A DNA stretch of 64,000 nucleotides, taken from contig NC_084888.1 of NCBI RefSeq assembly GCF_958979055.1, positions 1,940,001 through 2,004,000 on the forward strand. Direction: 5' to 3'. Made by a program: the position numbers and the translations under genes. Source of the stretch: Alnus glutinosa. Lineage: Eukaryota; Streptophyta; Magnoliopsida; Fagales; Betulaceae. Numbering within the stretch: position 1 is the first letter of the stretch; each line of letters begins with the position of its first letter. Shown here piece by piece: positions 35,533 through 47,398 of this stretch. The notes below the pieces were generated by a model, which was not told the DNA's origin, ran no database searches, and saw only the letters and a program-made list of their open reading frames with translations.

Positions 35533-38500
35533 TCAACAGTTTTTGCCATCAGCTTTATTTTCCGAGGAATCTAATGCTGGTTTCTTCATTGGACTTGATT
35601 CTGCCGTCCCTGAGTTCGTCAACACTCGCTTCAATCCTCTTCCTACCACGCCTAGATGTGTGACTCCAGAAGATCCATTCGTGTGAGCGGTGGTAATGGT
35701 TGGGGATTCAAAATCTCCGCTGCTGTCAGCAGTAGCCATTCGCGAGGAGCTCGTAACTGTTGGAGATGCACTCTTTTCACTGCCTAATGACTTAGCAGAT
35801 GCCATCCCCAGAAGTTCGGAGAGAATTGACTTAGGATTCAGGGCCAGCTTATGAAGATCTTTAAGCTGCAAATCCAAGGATGGATGATTTACTCAGGATA
35901 CAGTTGCAAGTGAATGTTTTCGATTCTTGCACAAAGATAAACTTACCTTCTTCTCCAGCTCACCACTGGAGTTGACACACTGATCTAGCTCAGATGCAGA
36001 TGAGTGTGTCAACTCCATTCGCGAGGAGCTCAGAACTGTTGGAGATGCACCCTTTTCACTGCTTAATAACTTAGCAGCTGCTATCCCCAGAAGTTCAGAG
36101 AGAATTGACTTAGGATTCAGGGCCAGTTGATGAAGATCTTTAAGCTGCAAATCCAAGGATGGATGATTTACTCAGGATACAGTTGCACGCGAATGTTTTC
36201 AATTCTTGCACAAAGATAAACTTACCTTCTTCTCCAGCTCACCACTGAAGTTGACACACTGATCTAGCTCAGATGCAGATGAGTGTGTCAACTCCATTAG
36301 CGAGGAGCTCATAACTGTTGGAGATGCACTCTTTTCACTGCCTAATGACTTAGCAGATGCCATCCCCAGAAGTTCAGAGAGAATTGACTTAGGATTCAGG
36401 GCCTGTTGATGAAGATCTTTAAGCTGCAAATCCAAGGATGGATGATTTACTCAGGATACAGTTGCACGCGAATGTTTTCAATTCTTGCACAAAGATAAAC
36501 TTACCTTCTTCTCCAGCTCACCACAGGAGTTGACACAGTGATCTAGCTCAGATGCAGATGATGAAGTTGATGATTCTGAGACACTCTTTACTTCGTTCAT
36601 GAGCCGCTGCACCTGAGACTTGCAAACTGACATAGCTTTCTGGCAAAATGGAATGGCTTCTTGAGGCTTGGAGCCAATCTCCAGACACAAACATATTCAG
36701 AAATTTCTGAATTCTATAGTTAAGGTTGTGACTAGGGGGAATTAAAAGAATAAGTCCTGCTATTAATAACAATGGATGAACTCATATAGCTTACTAATTG
36801 TTAAATCTTAAGGCCATTGGCTACTGGAAACGTAAGAGTATTTTAAATTTGGAAGGATACAGTTCAGCTATCAGTCGACTGTCTGGTTCAACCAGCCGTT
36901 CTAAGAGAGATAGTGCTTTTTGGTAGTCACTGAGAGAACTTTTAATGTCGTCTGCATGGAGCATAACAAAGACATTATTAATGTTTACGACAGATAAGAG
37001 GCTTTCAGAGAAATCCACCAAAAAAAATTATAATGGGATCAAAAGAATCAAGAAATGCTGATACTAGTTAACCTAAAAAAGAAATGCAAAAAACAAAGGA
37101 AAAAGGAAAGTACAGGAGACAGACCTCTTTCCAGAGCAACTTCTGCCAATGCATATAATATGTCCACTTTTTCCATTGTGTCAAAAGAGTGTTTTTCTAC
37201 AATTGCTCTTGCAACATCTACCATTTTCCATGCGAAATCAAGGTCAGACTCATCCTCATCTGCTTCAGCCAGATCCTCAACATCACTATCCTCATCTTCT
37301 TCTTCTTGATCTTTTCCACTGGAAACCGTAGCTGAATAAAGAAAGCATCAGAGATGATAAAAAACTTTAACCTTACACTACCTCAAATGATGATTACAAC
37401 AATGCGAGGAAGTCTTAAACTTGTAAACACTAACTGAAAATAATAAAGGGGATGAAGCGTATGTATCTGTCTTGTAGCCATATCAGACAGATATGGACAA
37501 AATATCTTGTCTATGACACTGATTGTCGATGAAAGTTTTTTATTTTTATTTTCCCGCAAGTATGAAAGTATTTTTCAACACAACATACATTAGATATCAC
37601 TTTGCACAAAAGAATTTTTGACGCATAAAAAGTGCACCATTAATGCATGTATGTGAATTGCTTCATTTATGAGCAAAGACAAAAGTAAATTCATCAACAG
37701 ATTTACTTCAAACAAATTATCAATGAATACATGCCATAAGCAAGATACTGACCATCATCTGGTGCTCCTTCCTGATGATTTGTACCTGCTTCCTCTTCAA
37801 CATTACCCGAGACAGAAGCTATTGACGACCCCCCATTTATCGCATTCTTAACATATCCGTCTTTAGCTGAGTCTTGTTGAGAATCACCCTCCTTCTTGGG
37901 TACAGTACCCAACGGATCAGCCTCATCTTGTGCTTTGTACAGCAGTGCACATCCATATTTATAGTATGCATGCACACATCCCAGAGACAGTTCACCATAA
38001 TGCGCAACCCTAATTCGTAAATCATTCAATGTAGACGACGATTTATATATAGAAATAAGCAGAAAAAAAAAAAAAAAAAAAAAAGGATCCCTCAACTCTA
38101 AATGAATCGAATCACTTACACCGAATGAAAATCCAGGCATATTTCAACACTCAGTGAAAGGCTCAGACTAATTTTACGTCTCTAATGCTTTCAAAATGTG
38201 TTATAATCCGTATAAGATAATTGAAGCTTAAGCAATATTGGAAAAATTCATGCACCAAAACCCTATTACACAAAAGGAGCAATTATCAAACAAAAAAGTC
38301 CCAAGCACAGCAAAAACCCTAGACATTAAGGCAAGTAAGCAAGTAGACTGATATGAAACGCTTTTTGGAAACCATAAATTCAACAAATGGAACAAACACT
38401 CTGCTAACCCTCTGAGTAAGCAGACGGCGTATGAAGAAAAAGAAAACCGAAACCTGATTTGTAGGGCACGGCTGAAGCACTCGGCGGCCTCGCTGAAATC

Positions 38501-38740
38501 GTTGTCCTTGATGGCCTTGGATCCCTTCTCCATCAAATCCTCCGCGAACTCCAACGACTTCTCTCGATCTCCTTCAGATGAACCCGCGGCCGCGTTGTTG
38601 TTATTGTTGTTGTGGTTGATGTTGTTGCAGGTGGACTCGGTGCCTCCTTGAGCGTTAGACTCTATGGTGGCCTGGGTTGCCAGGGCATTCGGGGATGCCA
38701 TTGTCACCGAGGTTTCTGACGCTGATGCCGCTTCCACCAT
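35533..38740 (-). pseudogene. NASP copy B: nonsense codon in exon 5 plus extra hybrid exons
   Basis: Minus-strand exons matching copy A: 38740-38454, 38009-37753, 37331-37125, 36951-36861, 36706-36505, then 36423-36226, 36144-35947 and 35865-35533. Exons 1-4 are open. In exon 5 the third codon is TGA (copy A has CGG), so translation would stop after about 283 residues, before the last TPR helices and the nuclear signal. Exon 5 also lacks 22 codons of copy A ('SQSDNTITEKGTEIETLTDL' and the next two residues). Two additional 198-nt exons lie between exon 5 and the last exon, each with its own acceptor and donor. The copy may still make RNA or a short protein. Without the stop it would be an in-frame variant. 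Confidence 0.82.
35866..36423 (-). repeat. 279-bp tandem exon-intron units inside NASP copy B
   Basis: Two units, 36423-36145 and 36144-35866, each with a 198-nt exon and an 81-nt intron. Each exon starts like the last NASP exon ('LKDLHQLALNPKSILSELLG', 'EKSASPTVMSSS') and ends like exon 5 ('SSASELDQCVN', 'SGELEKK'). They are hybrids, as unequal exchange between exons 5 and 6 would create. All are phase 0 at both ends (66 codons), so splicing any number of them keeps the frame. Confidence 0.9.
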
Positions 38741-38781
38741 CGCTCTCGTTGATTTGGGGAAATTAGGGAAATGGGATGAAA

Positions 38782-38926
38782 TTTTGGGTCACAAAAAGGA
38801 AGAAATTGCAATCGCAATGGTAAATTAAGGCATATTACAAAAATTGAAATATTATGAGGGACATTAACAATTTGAAATAGTACGAGAAACATTGCAAATT
38901 TATTGATAATGAGAGGGAAATAATAT
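38782..38926. repeat. direct repeat flanking NASP copy B, right copy
   Basis: Counterpart of 34006-34147. It begins right after homology to copy A ends. A short intergenic stretch without a gene follows (38927-39354), which should hold the HCF164 promoter. Confidence 0.85.
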
Positions 38927-39354
38927 AGTTTTCCCTCAAAGTAAATTAGTTGAAGGAAGTTATAATGGATTCTCTACATTTATAATCTAAAATAACTAAT
39001 TAAAAGCTACTTTTTATATTTTAATTAATAGCTTTCCAAATTTATTCTATATCCGATTATCTATTATTCAAATAATTTTGATGAATATGTTATTTTGGAG
39101 TTTATTTAGCATTTTACATAAAAGTTCAAATCTGGATAATAGACTGTGTATGCTCTAATAACAGCTTCACATCAGAAGGTCTTTTTGGAAACCCAAGTCC
39201 AGAAAAAAACCTGTTTGGTCAAAAGGACGTGCAAGAAGGTACTCGTTAATCGTATATCTTATCCCCATACAAACAAAGCCATTGGAGGGTAGGACCAGCC
39301 GTTCGACCTGCTTGATTAGCAGCAGCTAACTCAACATTTGCACGGAATATCTCC

Positions 39355-40736
39355 ATGGCTCGCGTGGCCTCAAATCCCGTCGGCCTCCACAGATTCCGAC
39401 CCAGCTTTCGAACCCCTCAAGCCCCCCACCAGCTCTTCAAAACCCACCTCCACTCCCAAACCACCCCCCGGAAATTTCGGAGCATAGCTCGTTGCCAAAC
39501 AAACCCCGACCCAACCGAGACCTCTTCAACGGTATGTCCTCTAGTACCCCCCATCATCAAACCTCGGATTCTACGTTCCTCGTTTGGGTTGGAAGGTATT
39601 TATTTATGTGTTTTCTTGTTTATTTATGTAGCAAAAGGTGGTCGATGGTAGTTCCAATTCCCAAGCCACAAGTGCCTCCGTGGATAATGGGCCTCCGGAA
39701 TTTCCGAACAAGAACATCAACAGGCGGATAGCAGTGGTTTCTACTCTCGCTGCATTGGGGCTTTTCTTATCGGCACGATTGGATCTCGGTGTTTCCTTGA
39801 GGGACCTAACTGCTGCCGCATTACCTTACGAAGAGGTTTTGTCTGTGAAGTTTGTTTGGTCCTTTATATATTGGCTTTTCTATATGTATATGTTTGTGTT
39901 GCGTTTTACATTATTTTTTGTGTGATGTTCTAGGCTCTTTCCAATGGAAAGCCCACTGTTGTGGAGTTCTACGCAGATTGGTGCGAAGTGTGTCGGGAAT
40001 TGGCTCCGGAGGTCTACAAAGTTGAGCAACAATTCAAGTAATGATCTTCAATCTCTGGAAAGTTATTGTTTTTCACTTCTTTGGGTAACAATTCTAGCAT
40101 GTGATATGGAGTTTGTGTATCTTTGTGCAAGCTTAATGATTATTGTTGGGACTGAGTTGATATGACATGTAGCGATATCATCTTTAACTCAAAAAGTCTA
40201 CGGTTTTGGGTCTAATTATGTCACCGAAGTGTATTGATTCTCCTGAAGGTAGGATTTTCCATTAGACGTGAATTCTACCAATAATAAAGGTTCAAATGTT
40301 TGGATAATATGTACATAAACTACGTATGATCAGTGAATGCACACTTGAATTGTATATATTGCACTCATAGATGGCTTCGCTATGTACTATAGATTGCTTT
40401 TTTGTTTTCAATTTCTTCTTAACACCAACTGCCATTTCTATTTGGTTACTCAGGGACCGCGTGAATTTTGTTATGTTGAATGTTGACAACACGAAATGGG
40501 AACAGGAGCTTGATGAGTTTGGCGTTGAGGGCATTCCTCACTTTGCGTTTCTAGACAGAGATGGGAATGAGGAGGGTAATGTAGTTGGGAAGCTTCCAAG
40601 GCAGTACCTGCTTGAGAATATTGATGCGTTAGCCCGTGGGGAAGCATCTATACCTCATGCCCGTGTCGTGGGACAGTATTCGAGTGCTGAAGCAAGGAAG
40701 GCGCACCAAGTTGTCAATCCAAGAAGCCATGGTTAG
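39355..40736 (+). CDS. HCF164: HCF164-type thylakoid thioredoxin-like protein
   Basis: HCF164 is a thylakoid-membrane thiol reductase whose thioredoxin domain faces the lumen and which is needed for cytochrome b6f assembly (haem c maturation). Four plus-strand exons, 39355-39531, 39632-39835, 39934-40037 and 40454-40736, join in frame to 255 residues, close to the known size. A transit peptide (about 1-50) is followed by a single hydrophobic span ('[20 protein letters not shown]'). The active site is '[19 protein letters not shown]', with the WCEVC motif (residues 143-147) that distinguishes HCF164 from ordinary WCGPC thioredoxins. The fold continues with '[20 protein letters not shown]', the cis-proline loop '[14 protein letters not shown]' and '[17 protein letters not shown]'. 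The exon 2 acceptor at 39630-39631 was chosen because it keeps the frame. No lesion. Confidence 0.95.
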
Positions 40737-42639
40737 ATGTTACTTTCCCCTGCAGAAGCAACCCATCAATTTGTCGCTGGTAATACATGTATAAGGTACT
40801 TCCCACTTACTGGTGTACTTATATTATACTCATTGTGAACGAATTTCTAATATTATGGAAAAATTACATCGGCAATCCTTGAAATGAATTCATCATTCAC
40901 AAGTTTGCTGCATTTGGTAGCTTGCTAGTGCACCCATGTAACTTGAATGAAGAATGCTTATATAGAAACACCAGAGTGCTTCCTTCAGAAAAAAAAATAT
41001 CCTGATAAAACGTATTTTGTGGCTGCAGGAATTTATGTTTGTTTAGGATGGTTCTAGGTTAACCTAGAACCATTTTTCTGTAAAAGCTATCGAAATTTTT
41101 GTTTGTTTAGGATCTTTGTTGATTGTGTGGTGTTGATTGTGTGGTGTTGATTCCTGCTAAATGCAAGGTAGGCTCTGTAATGGCTACAGAGTGAATGTTC
41201 TATTTTATTTTGTAGAAACAAAAAGGTATTTGGGCTCTGGCCTAGTTGTATCTACCTCTGATCCGGGATTGAATCTTCACACCCTTTAACCTGCAGGTTG
41301 AATTTTGCATTGGAAATTTGATTTCGCATTATTTATTTCATAAGGAAGTTAGCACCCTGCTTTAGCTGAGTCATAGCTTTCTCTAAAGGTTGGATTTCTT
41401 CCTCAATTGTAAAATTCCACCCGGGGTCCTCGTATGTGCCTTTTGATAATTTGTTTACTAGATCTTGAATATCCCAGTATGTATTATAAATGACACTCAA
41501 AACTATGAAGAAAAATAAATGTCATTGTCAGATAATGTCTATAATTTAGCTTGCAGGAAGTGTCAATGTAAAACTGTGTAAAGAAACATGAAACCTGAAT
41601 GATTTTCTTCTGTTGTGATAGTTAAAAATGGAATTCTGCTTGGTACCCCAATCTTCATTTATGTAGTTTAGATAGCCTCCTAGATTCTAACAAAACACTC
41701 TATCTCCTTTCAAACTGTCTTATAAGGAAAAGATAGAACAGAAAACTGAAGAAAGAGTTCCAGGAAAATCATTCTCTTTTGAATCACCTGTTTTAGTTTC
41801 CCAATAATCATTAGTATCCTGCTTTACCTCAACAAAATGACACAGCTAAGCTAACCTGTCAGCCACCTTATTGCCCATCTGTACTTCCGCTTGCATCTCT
41901 ACTGCTGATTACTAGCATTCGAGTCCTCTTCCTCAAGTATGCAGTTTTCAATGGAGAAAACCACTAGTAGGAAAAAAAAAAAAATTTAAACCCACAACTT
42001 AACTAGGAAAAATTAGGAACCACATTGGTGGTTTTTATTTTTTGTTTTTGTTAGTTTGAAGACAGAAACTATTGAAATCAGGAACCAAAGGAGCTCTTAA
42101 TTGTCAGTTTTTATGTAAAAGCTCACTCCCTAAAGACCTATGGTAGAAATTAACTCATTTCATTTGTAACGGAGGCGGGGCTACCCCAAGTTTGCAGCTC
42201 TATTGCAGGCTAAGAGGTTTGTAAGAGAGAAACAACGTGCAACAAAAAAAAGTTTAAAAGAAAAAAGAAAAAAGAAAAAAACACCAAAATAATGTCAAGA
42301 TAAAGAGAGAGAAAACCTGCTTTCATTAAGAAACTCTGTCAGAATATGTTGCATTGTATACGAGGGCAAAGAATCTAGTTGATCGTGAGCTATATATTAT
42401 GAAAATTCATGGTTATCAAGGATAAAGCTCTGCAGATAAGAACTGATACAGGGTCTTGTCTCTAATAGTATTAAATGCCATTGTATGTCTAGACGCTTGG
42501 TTTAGAGTTGTGGTGGGCTCTAAATATGGCAGTTTATGGGGCGGGTGGTGTTGTGGAAGAATATCAAGAAAGGATGTGAGAAATTTTTGAGTTTTACTAG
42601 ATTTGAGGTGGGGGATGGTTTCAGGAATAGTTTTTAGCA
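40737..42639. other. 3' flank of HCF164, no gene seen
   Basis: Non-coding. It contains a perfect 26-bp palindrome at 41048-41073 (half-site ATGGTTCTAGGTT), a 15-bp tandem word (gattgtgtggtgttg) near 41114-41145 and A-rich runs at 41975 and 42250. No coding frame resembles a protein. Confidence 0.45.
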
Positions 42640-43420
42640 TGATCTGTGGTGTGGGGGATACGGTTCTAAAGGTAGCTTATCCAATTTTATTTAGTCTCGC
42701 TTTTTGCGAATGATGCCTCTGTTGCAGCTAATTTGGAGTTTTGGGCGGCTCTAAGCAGTTGAATGTGAGCTTTACTAGAGCGGCACATGATTGTAAGGTG
42801 GATGTCTTTGCTTCCTTTATTCTGGTGTTGCATTCAGTTAAAGTGAGAAAAGGCTGTGAAGATTAATTGTGGTGGGTTTCCTCCAAAAGAGGTTTGTTTA
42901 AGGTAAAATCCTTCTTTTACTCCCTGACTTGTTCTGAAGGTAGCCGCTTCCCCTGAGAGAATGTGTGGTAGTCTCGAGCTCCTTCGAGGGCTGCATTTTT
43001 TGCGTGGTCGGTGGCTCTAGGCAATATCCTTACCTTGGATAATCTCAGGAAGTAGCACGTTATCGTGATGGGCCACCTTCTTTTTCATTGTGATGTGGCT
43101 TCCGCTATATTGAGTGCTCTCTTCAGTCGTTTTGTGCTGTCCTGGGTTATGCACAGGTGTGTTGTCGATCTATATGCTTGTTGGTGGTCATCTGGCAGGT
43201 CGAAGAGTGTTGCAGTGTAAAAAATGGTGCCGAAATGCATCTTTTGGTGTTTATGGATGGAAATGAATGATAGAAGCTTCAAGAGAAGACCTTGGAGGAA
43301 ATCTTATATTTTTTTTCTACAAAACGTTCTATTTTTGGACTGCGGCTTATGTGTCTTCCCCTCCCCTGACGATTAGTTATAATAATTTTCTTGTTTGTCT
43401 TCGTTTTCTAGTTAGGTGTA
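42640..43420 (+). mobile_element. LINE relic (C-terminal zf-RVT region)
   Basis: The plus strand shows scattered pieces of a LINE C-terminus in shifting frames: 'SVKVRKGCED', 'LWWVSSKRGLFKVKSFFYSL', 'GHLLFHCDVAS' (the zinc-binding HLLxHC part) and 'NDRSFKRRPW'. Stops and frameshifts are frequent, so this is an old fossil. The T-rich sequence after 43440 gives no clear tail. Confidence 0.65.
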
Positions 43421-43608
43421 TCATTTTTTATATTTTCTAGTTGGTTTGATTTATTGAGTTTTTTTTTTAAAAAATGCCACTGTATGCCTCACCCACTAAA
43501 AAATGCCATTATTATTATGTTACTGAATTTGGAGTTTTAGAAGTTGTTATATATAAAAAAACCTACAACCTGGCTGCATTATCACCGTATTTTCTCGCAC
43601 GGACATCC

Positions 43609-43675
43609 ATGGCCACTGCTAAACATGTCTCTTTTCTTCATTGTTTTTGTCACTCTCTTGGCACCTTACCAGTGT
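43609..43675 (+). pseudogene. ESF1-like peptide gene, copy 1 (first-exon relic)
   Basis: The upstream sequence ('aaacctacaacc', 'atcaccgtattttctcgcac') and the ATG-GCC-ACT-GCT start match the other family members, and the exon ends at a GTACGTATCTC donor in the same place. A frame change inside the signal-peptide region spoils the hydrophobic core. No convincing second exon follows. A word CTTGTTGGTGTCGCAAGG near 44636 resembles part of the copy-5 second exon and may be its remnant. Confidence 0.6.
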
Positions 43676-44557
43676 ACGTATCTCCAATGCATCAATTTTA
43701 AACCATTCTTTACTTTGGAAAGCTCGGTGAGCTTCAGACTTCCATTAAAGCATGGTCCATGACTCCATGGCCATTGGGAAGCAACAAAATTGCTTTCCCT
43801 GTTAGCATGCTGGGCCCTATTGTCTCTCGTTGGGATACAAGCAGGGAAGTAGTAGTTTAAAGCAATCAGCATTCAGGATCAATTTTTAACATTTCCTCTG
43901 AATTAGGTTGGATAATTTCTTTCAACACAGCTTTTATGTATTCTTTAGCATGTGAGAATCTTATGATTTTTAATAGAATTATAAAAAAATCATGTGTCAT
44001 GCTGTTAAAAAATGGAGAAATGTTACACAAACAATATGCAAACTTTCTTTTTTTCTTTTGGACAAATTTTTCCTTTAAATTATGTTGGGAGTAATTTCTT
44101 TCAACCCAATCTGTTAAATTGATAACTGTTCAAAACGTTCATGGTTTTCACATGCATTTAACTTGCTCTATTAAAAATGTAAAAAAAATGCACTTGAAAA
44201 TCACATACATTTTGGACACGTTAGTATAATGGATTGAATTGGAGAAATTTGTCCGAACCAGTTTCCGCCAAACAATAAATTTTTGTTTTCGAAAATATTT
44301 TTTGTCAAAATTATTTTGTTAGAAAACATTGTGTAACATTTCTCAATGTTAAGTAAAATAGTGATATTGTATTTCATGTTCAAGTTTTTGTTTTGTTGCG
44401 GTGAACTGTATACATGCTATCACGTCAAATTTTAAATCGCCTGGTAATTAATATGTAAACTTATGGCTAATATTTTTGGACACATGCTATTTTATTACAT
44501 TAACGGGCAAAGAAAACAGTGGTGATTTAAACGTAAGAGATGATGTAATTAGGGGCA

Positions 44558-44602
<45 letters not shown>

Positions 44603-44833
44603 TTCTGCTGAAAGGATAACTGTGAACCAGACCTTGTTGGTGTCGCAAGGATGACTAGTCGTTCCACGAAGCAACTTGCAATCACTAATGACAATGGTTA
44701 AGTGGTCTCAAAGGCAATCACCATAAGGTTAGACATCTAATAGGGACTGAATTCGAATCCCACAATAAGAATTATTTACTCTTGATTAGTGTTAGTCACC
44801 TTAAGACTCATTGATATCCGAATGGGATGTGTT
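43676..44833. other. non-coding, repeats and a SINE-like stretch
   Basis: 44085-44260 is a copy of the dispersed 'TTCAACCCAATCTGTTAAATTGA' type repeat (words split). 44562-44600 is a (TA)n microsatellite. 44690-44830 has an A-box-like TGGTTAAGTGGTCTCA and a B-box-like GAATTCGAATCCC about 45 bp apart, so a tRNA-derived SINE is possible. Confidence 0.4.
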
Positions 44834-45410
44834 ATGTTAGAAATACCATATATGCCCCTAATGGCACATCAGTAAATATAACTTATTCCAACTGTATCTG
44901 ATCATGGAAATCACTTATCCTGATAGTGTGCTGATTTTTCTCATTGATGAGAGGAGAAAAATCAGCCATCACTCTTTAGTTTTTTGAATGAAGAGTCCCT
45001 AATCTAGCCTATAAATACTCAACATGTTTACGACATTCAGTAAGCATAGATAAGAAGAATTTTTCTAGAGTTCTTTTTGCAGAATCTTTTTTCATATGTT
45101 TGAGTGAAGCATGGTTGGAGGTATTTATGATCAATCATTCCGTTGCTTACATGATTAAATTAGCATTTGATTTATAATATACTAACTCTATGACTCAATT
45201 GGTTTTGAGAGAACGCCTGAAGTTTTCTGTTGTTTAGGCCTCTCCTAAACAATTTTCAGTGAACGCTTGAAGTTTATAATATACTAACGCTATGACTCAA
45301 TTGGTTTTGAGAGAACGCCTGAAGTTTTTTGTTGTTTAGGCTTCTCCTAAACAATTTTCAGTGAGTAAGTGCTACCGTGGTAACGCCTAAGTAGAGTAGA
45401 CACAATTGAT
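44834..45410 (+). mobile_element. candidate solo LTR (uncertain)
   Basis: Starts with TGTTAGAAATACC, has a TATAAATA motif near 45021 and contains two direct copies of a 102-bp unit (45173-45274 and 45275-45368, the second incomplete) with words such as 'gactcaattggttttgagag'. No internal coding region and no clear target duplication were found, so the call as a fossil LTR is tentative. Confidence 0.3.
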
Positions 45411-45889
45411 TGCCCATTCTTGCCCTTTTTTGAATAGGGGAAAAAAAAAAAAAAAACTTGCAATCAGAAGTACAATCCATTCGGTCAAAACCCCATTGAA
45501 TCCATCATTTCTTGGACTAGTATTTAATATTGCATGTATCCATGCGGATAATTTGTTTGAGATAAAGAATTTATTATCAAAGTACACGATATCCGATACG
45601 ATTATAACTGAATTACATTTAAACTATATTCAAATTCAAAATACAAACAAACTCTATCTACACCTTGGGAGTTGGGACTAGTTCAACTCAGCTGCAACTG
45701 AAGAATTCAAAGTTGTCCTTAAAAAAACCATGCCTAAATCTCTTATAAGATAGATATTCACGTAGAGCTATAAATACATAGATTTGATCATCGTGGGATT
45801 GCATTGTCCTTCAAAGTTGTATATATATAAAAACCTACATCCATCCTTCTTGCTGTACGTATCACCACAAATTCCCGCACAAGACAACC

Positions 45890-46130
45890 ATGGCTGCCAC
45901 TGCTCACTTGGCTCTTTTCTGTATTGTTTTGTTCACTCTCTTGGCACTTGATGAATGTAAGTATCTCTAATTATTTCTTTTGGATTTATAGTTTTCTATT
46001 TGTTTTGGATTTCTCTGAGATGGACGTCGTCTGTGAGTACTGTAACATAATACCGTTGTATTTGCTCAATGTGACCTTAACAGGCAACCAAAATGATGGC
46101 ACTAGAAAAGAACCCTTGCTGCATTCACAG
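45890..46130 (+). pseudogene. ESF1-like peptide gene, copy 2 (truncated second exon)
   Basis: Exon 1 (45890-45956) is intact: 'MAATAHLALFCIVLFTLLAL' + 'DE', a clean signal peptide. It ends at GAAT|GTAAGT as in the other copies. Exon 2 starts at 46084 after AACAG with 'CNQNDGTRK' but then loses all similarity, and none of the expected cysteine pattern follows. The promoter keeps a TATATAAAAACC stretch (45822-45834). The break may be due to the LINE-like sequence that follows. Confidence 0.7.
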
Positions 46131-46531
46131 AGAGGTTCATTTTCTTTCATATTAAGATTACACACAATAACTTCAAGAGAGCATATTTCTCCCATTACCA
46201 AAGTATTTTAACGTTTTGACCATTTCGAAGATTTCCCGTGAATCAATGCCGTGATGTTAACTTTAGAGCATATCGGCTTGCTAAATGGGCTACTTTCAAT
46301 AGAATTTTTAAAAGCATTCTCTATTGGGTGCTGGAATGGTTATTTTGGAGGCAGATTCCTAAGTCATCATCACTACTTTTGTGGACATCCAATTGTTTGG
46401 ACACAGAGTGCTTTTGTGCCCGCGGCGTGGCCCAGAAATGAGCTTAGTGGGGTTTCTTTTTCTTGTGCAACACATGTGGAAAAACACCCATCTCTTCCAT
46501 TGCCCTATATTCTTTTTGTTCTTTTAGAGTT

Positions 46532-46579
<48 letters not shown>

Positions 46580-46580
46580 A
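46131..46580 (+). mobile_element. possible LINE RNase H tail with poly-A
   Basis: Around 46247-46300 the frame reads 'CRDVNFRAYRLAKWATFNRI', resembling the end of the RNase H domain of plant LINE-type elements (pattern REANxxADxLAKWA). A 40-nt poly-A run ends at about 46577. This would be a 5'-truncated LINE inserted in ESF1-like copy 2. Target duplications could not be confirmed. Confidence 0.4.
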
Positions 46581-47366
46581 AGAAAGCGGTTGTTGAAGGA
46601 AGTCAGAATAGGTGAGCTGATGATAAGGAAAATTAGATCATTTGAATCAATCTTTTCTTTTTTTTTTTTTCTTTTTTTTTTTTGCTTTCTTTGTGTTGTG
46701 TGGGTTCTCGACAATTATGTTTGTTCCTTGTCGACGGATCCTATTTAATTCTCGACAGTTCTTCTCCCGCGACAACCACTTGACTGTGGTTGTTGCCTTT
46801 ACCGCTTAGGGTTCATAACCGAGCTCTTTTGCTATTGTTTACCACTTTGTGCAGCCTTTAAAAAGGCCCCGATTCTTTTTGGATCTATTTTTTACTGTTC
46901 ATTTTCTTCTCTATATTACCTTTTTTGTTTGAGTTTTGTTGTTTTGATGCCCACCTTGTTTCGTTTGTTTATTCTTGCGTGTTGACAATTATCTATTTCA
47001 GTTAAGAGCCGGAGTCTATAACACTTATTGCTTTAGTCTAGCTAATTGTCATAAGTGTAGGAGACTATTGATATATAATAACTTAAATGTGCATATTTTC
47101 TATATTAAAAGTAGGTATTATCATGACTGTTTTGGACTAGTTCCTGCAATTTACACTTAATTATGAAATATTATTCAATCATTAAACTTGAGCTTAAATA
47201 GAGAATTATCTTAAGTAGGATTGTAGGAATTGGCAACAAATTAAGAAAATTGGGTCTTTAGAGAAAAAGCGGCAAAAACGTGGCAAGACAATATCAAACC
47301 AGAAACATGAATTGGACAGCTGGCGTGTTCATCAGCAGCAAGAAACCAACCAGTTGAAAGATAATT

Positions 47367-47398
<32 letters not shown>

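Larger units (their letters stand above)
34149..38779. repeat. segmental duplication, copy B (NASP locus)
   Basis: Second copy of the 25829-30307 segment. Differences from copy A include a SINE (34172-34475), absence of about 0.5 kb next to it, a two-fold gain of a 279-bp exon-intron unit in the gene, and many point differences. Within exons the copies stay very similar. Confidence 0.88.

Noticed and set aside
44690-44830. tRNA gene suggested by a GAATTCGAATCCC B box
   Set aside because: No acceptor stem or anticodon arm could be folded around it; at most it is a SINE head.
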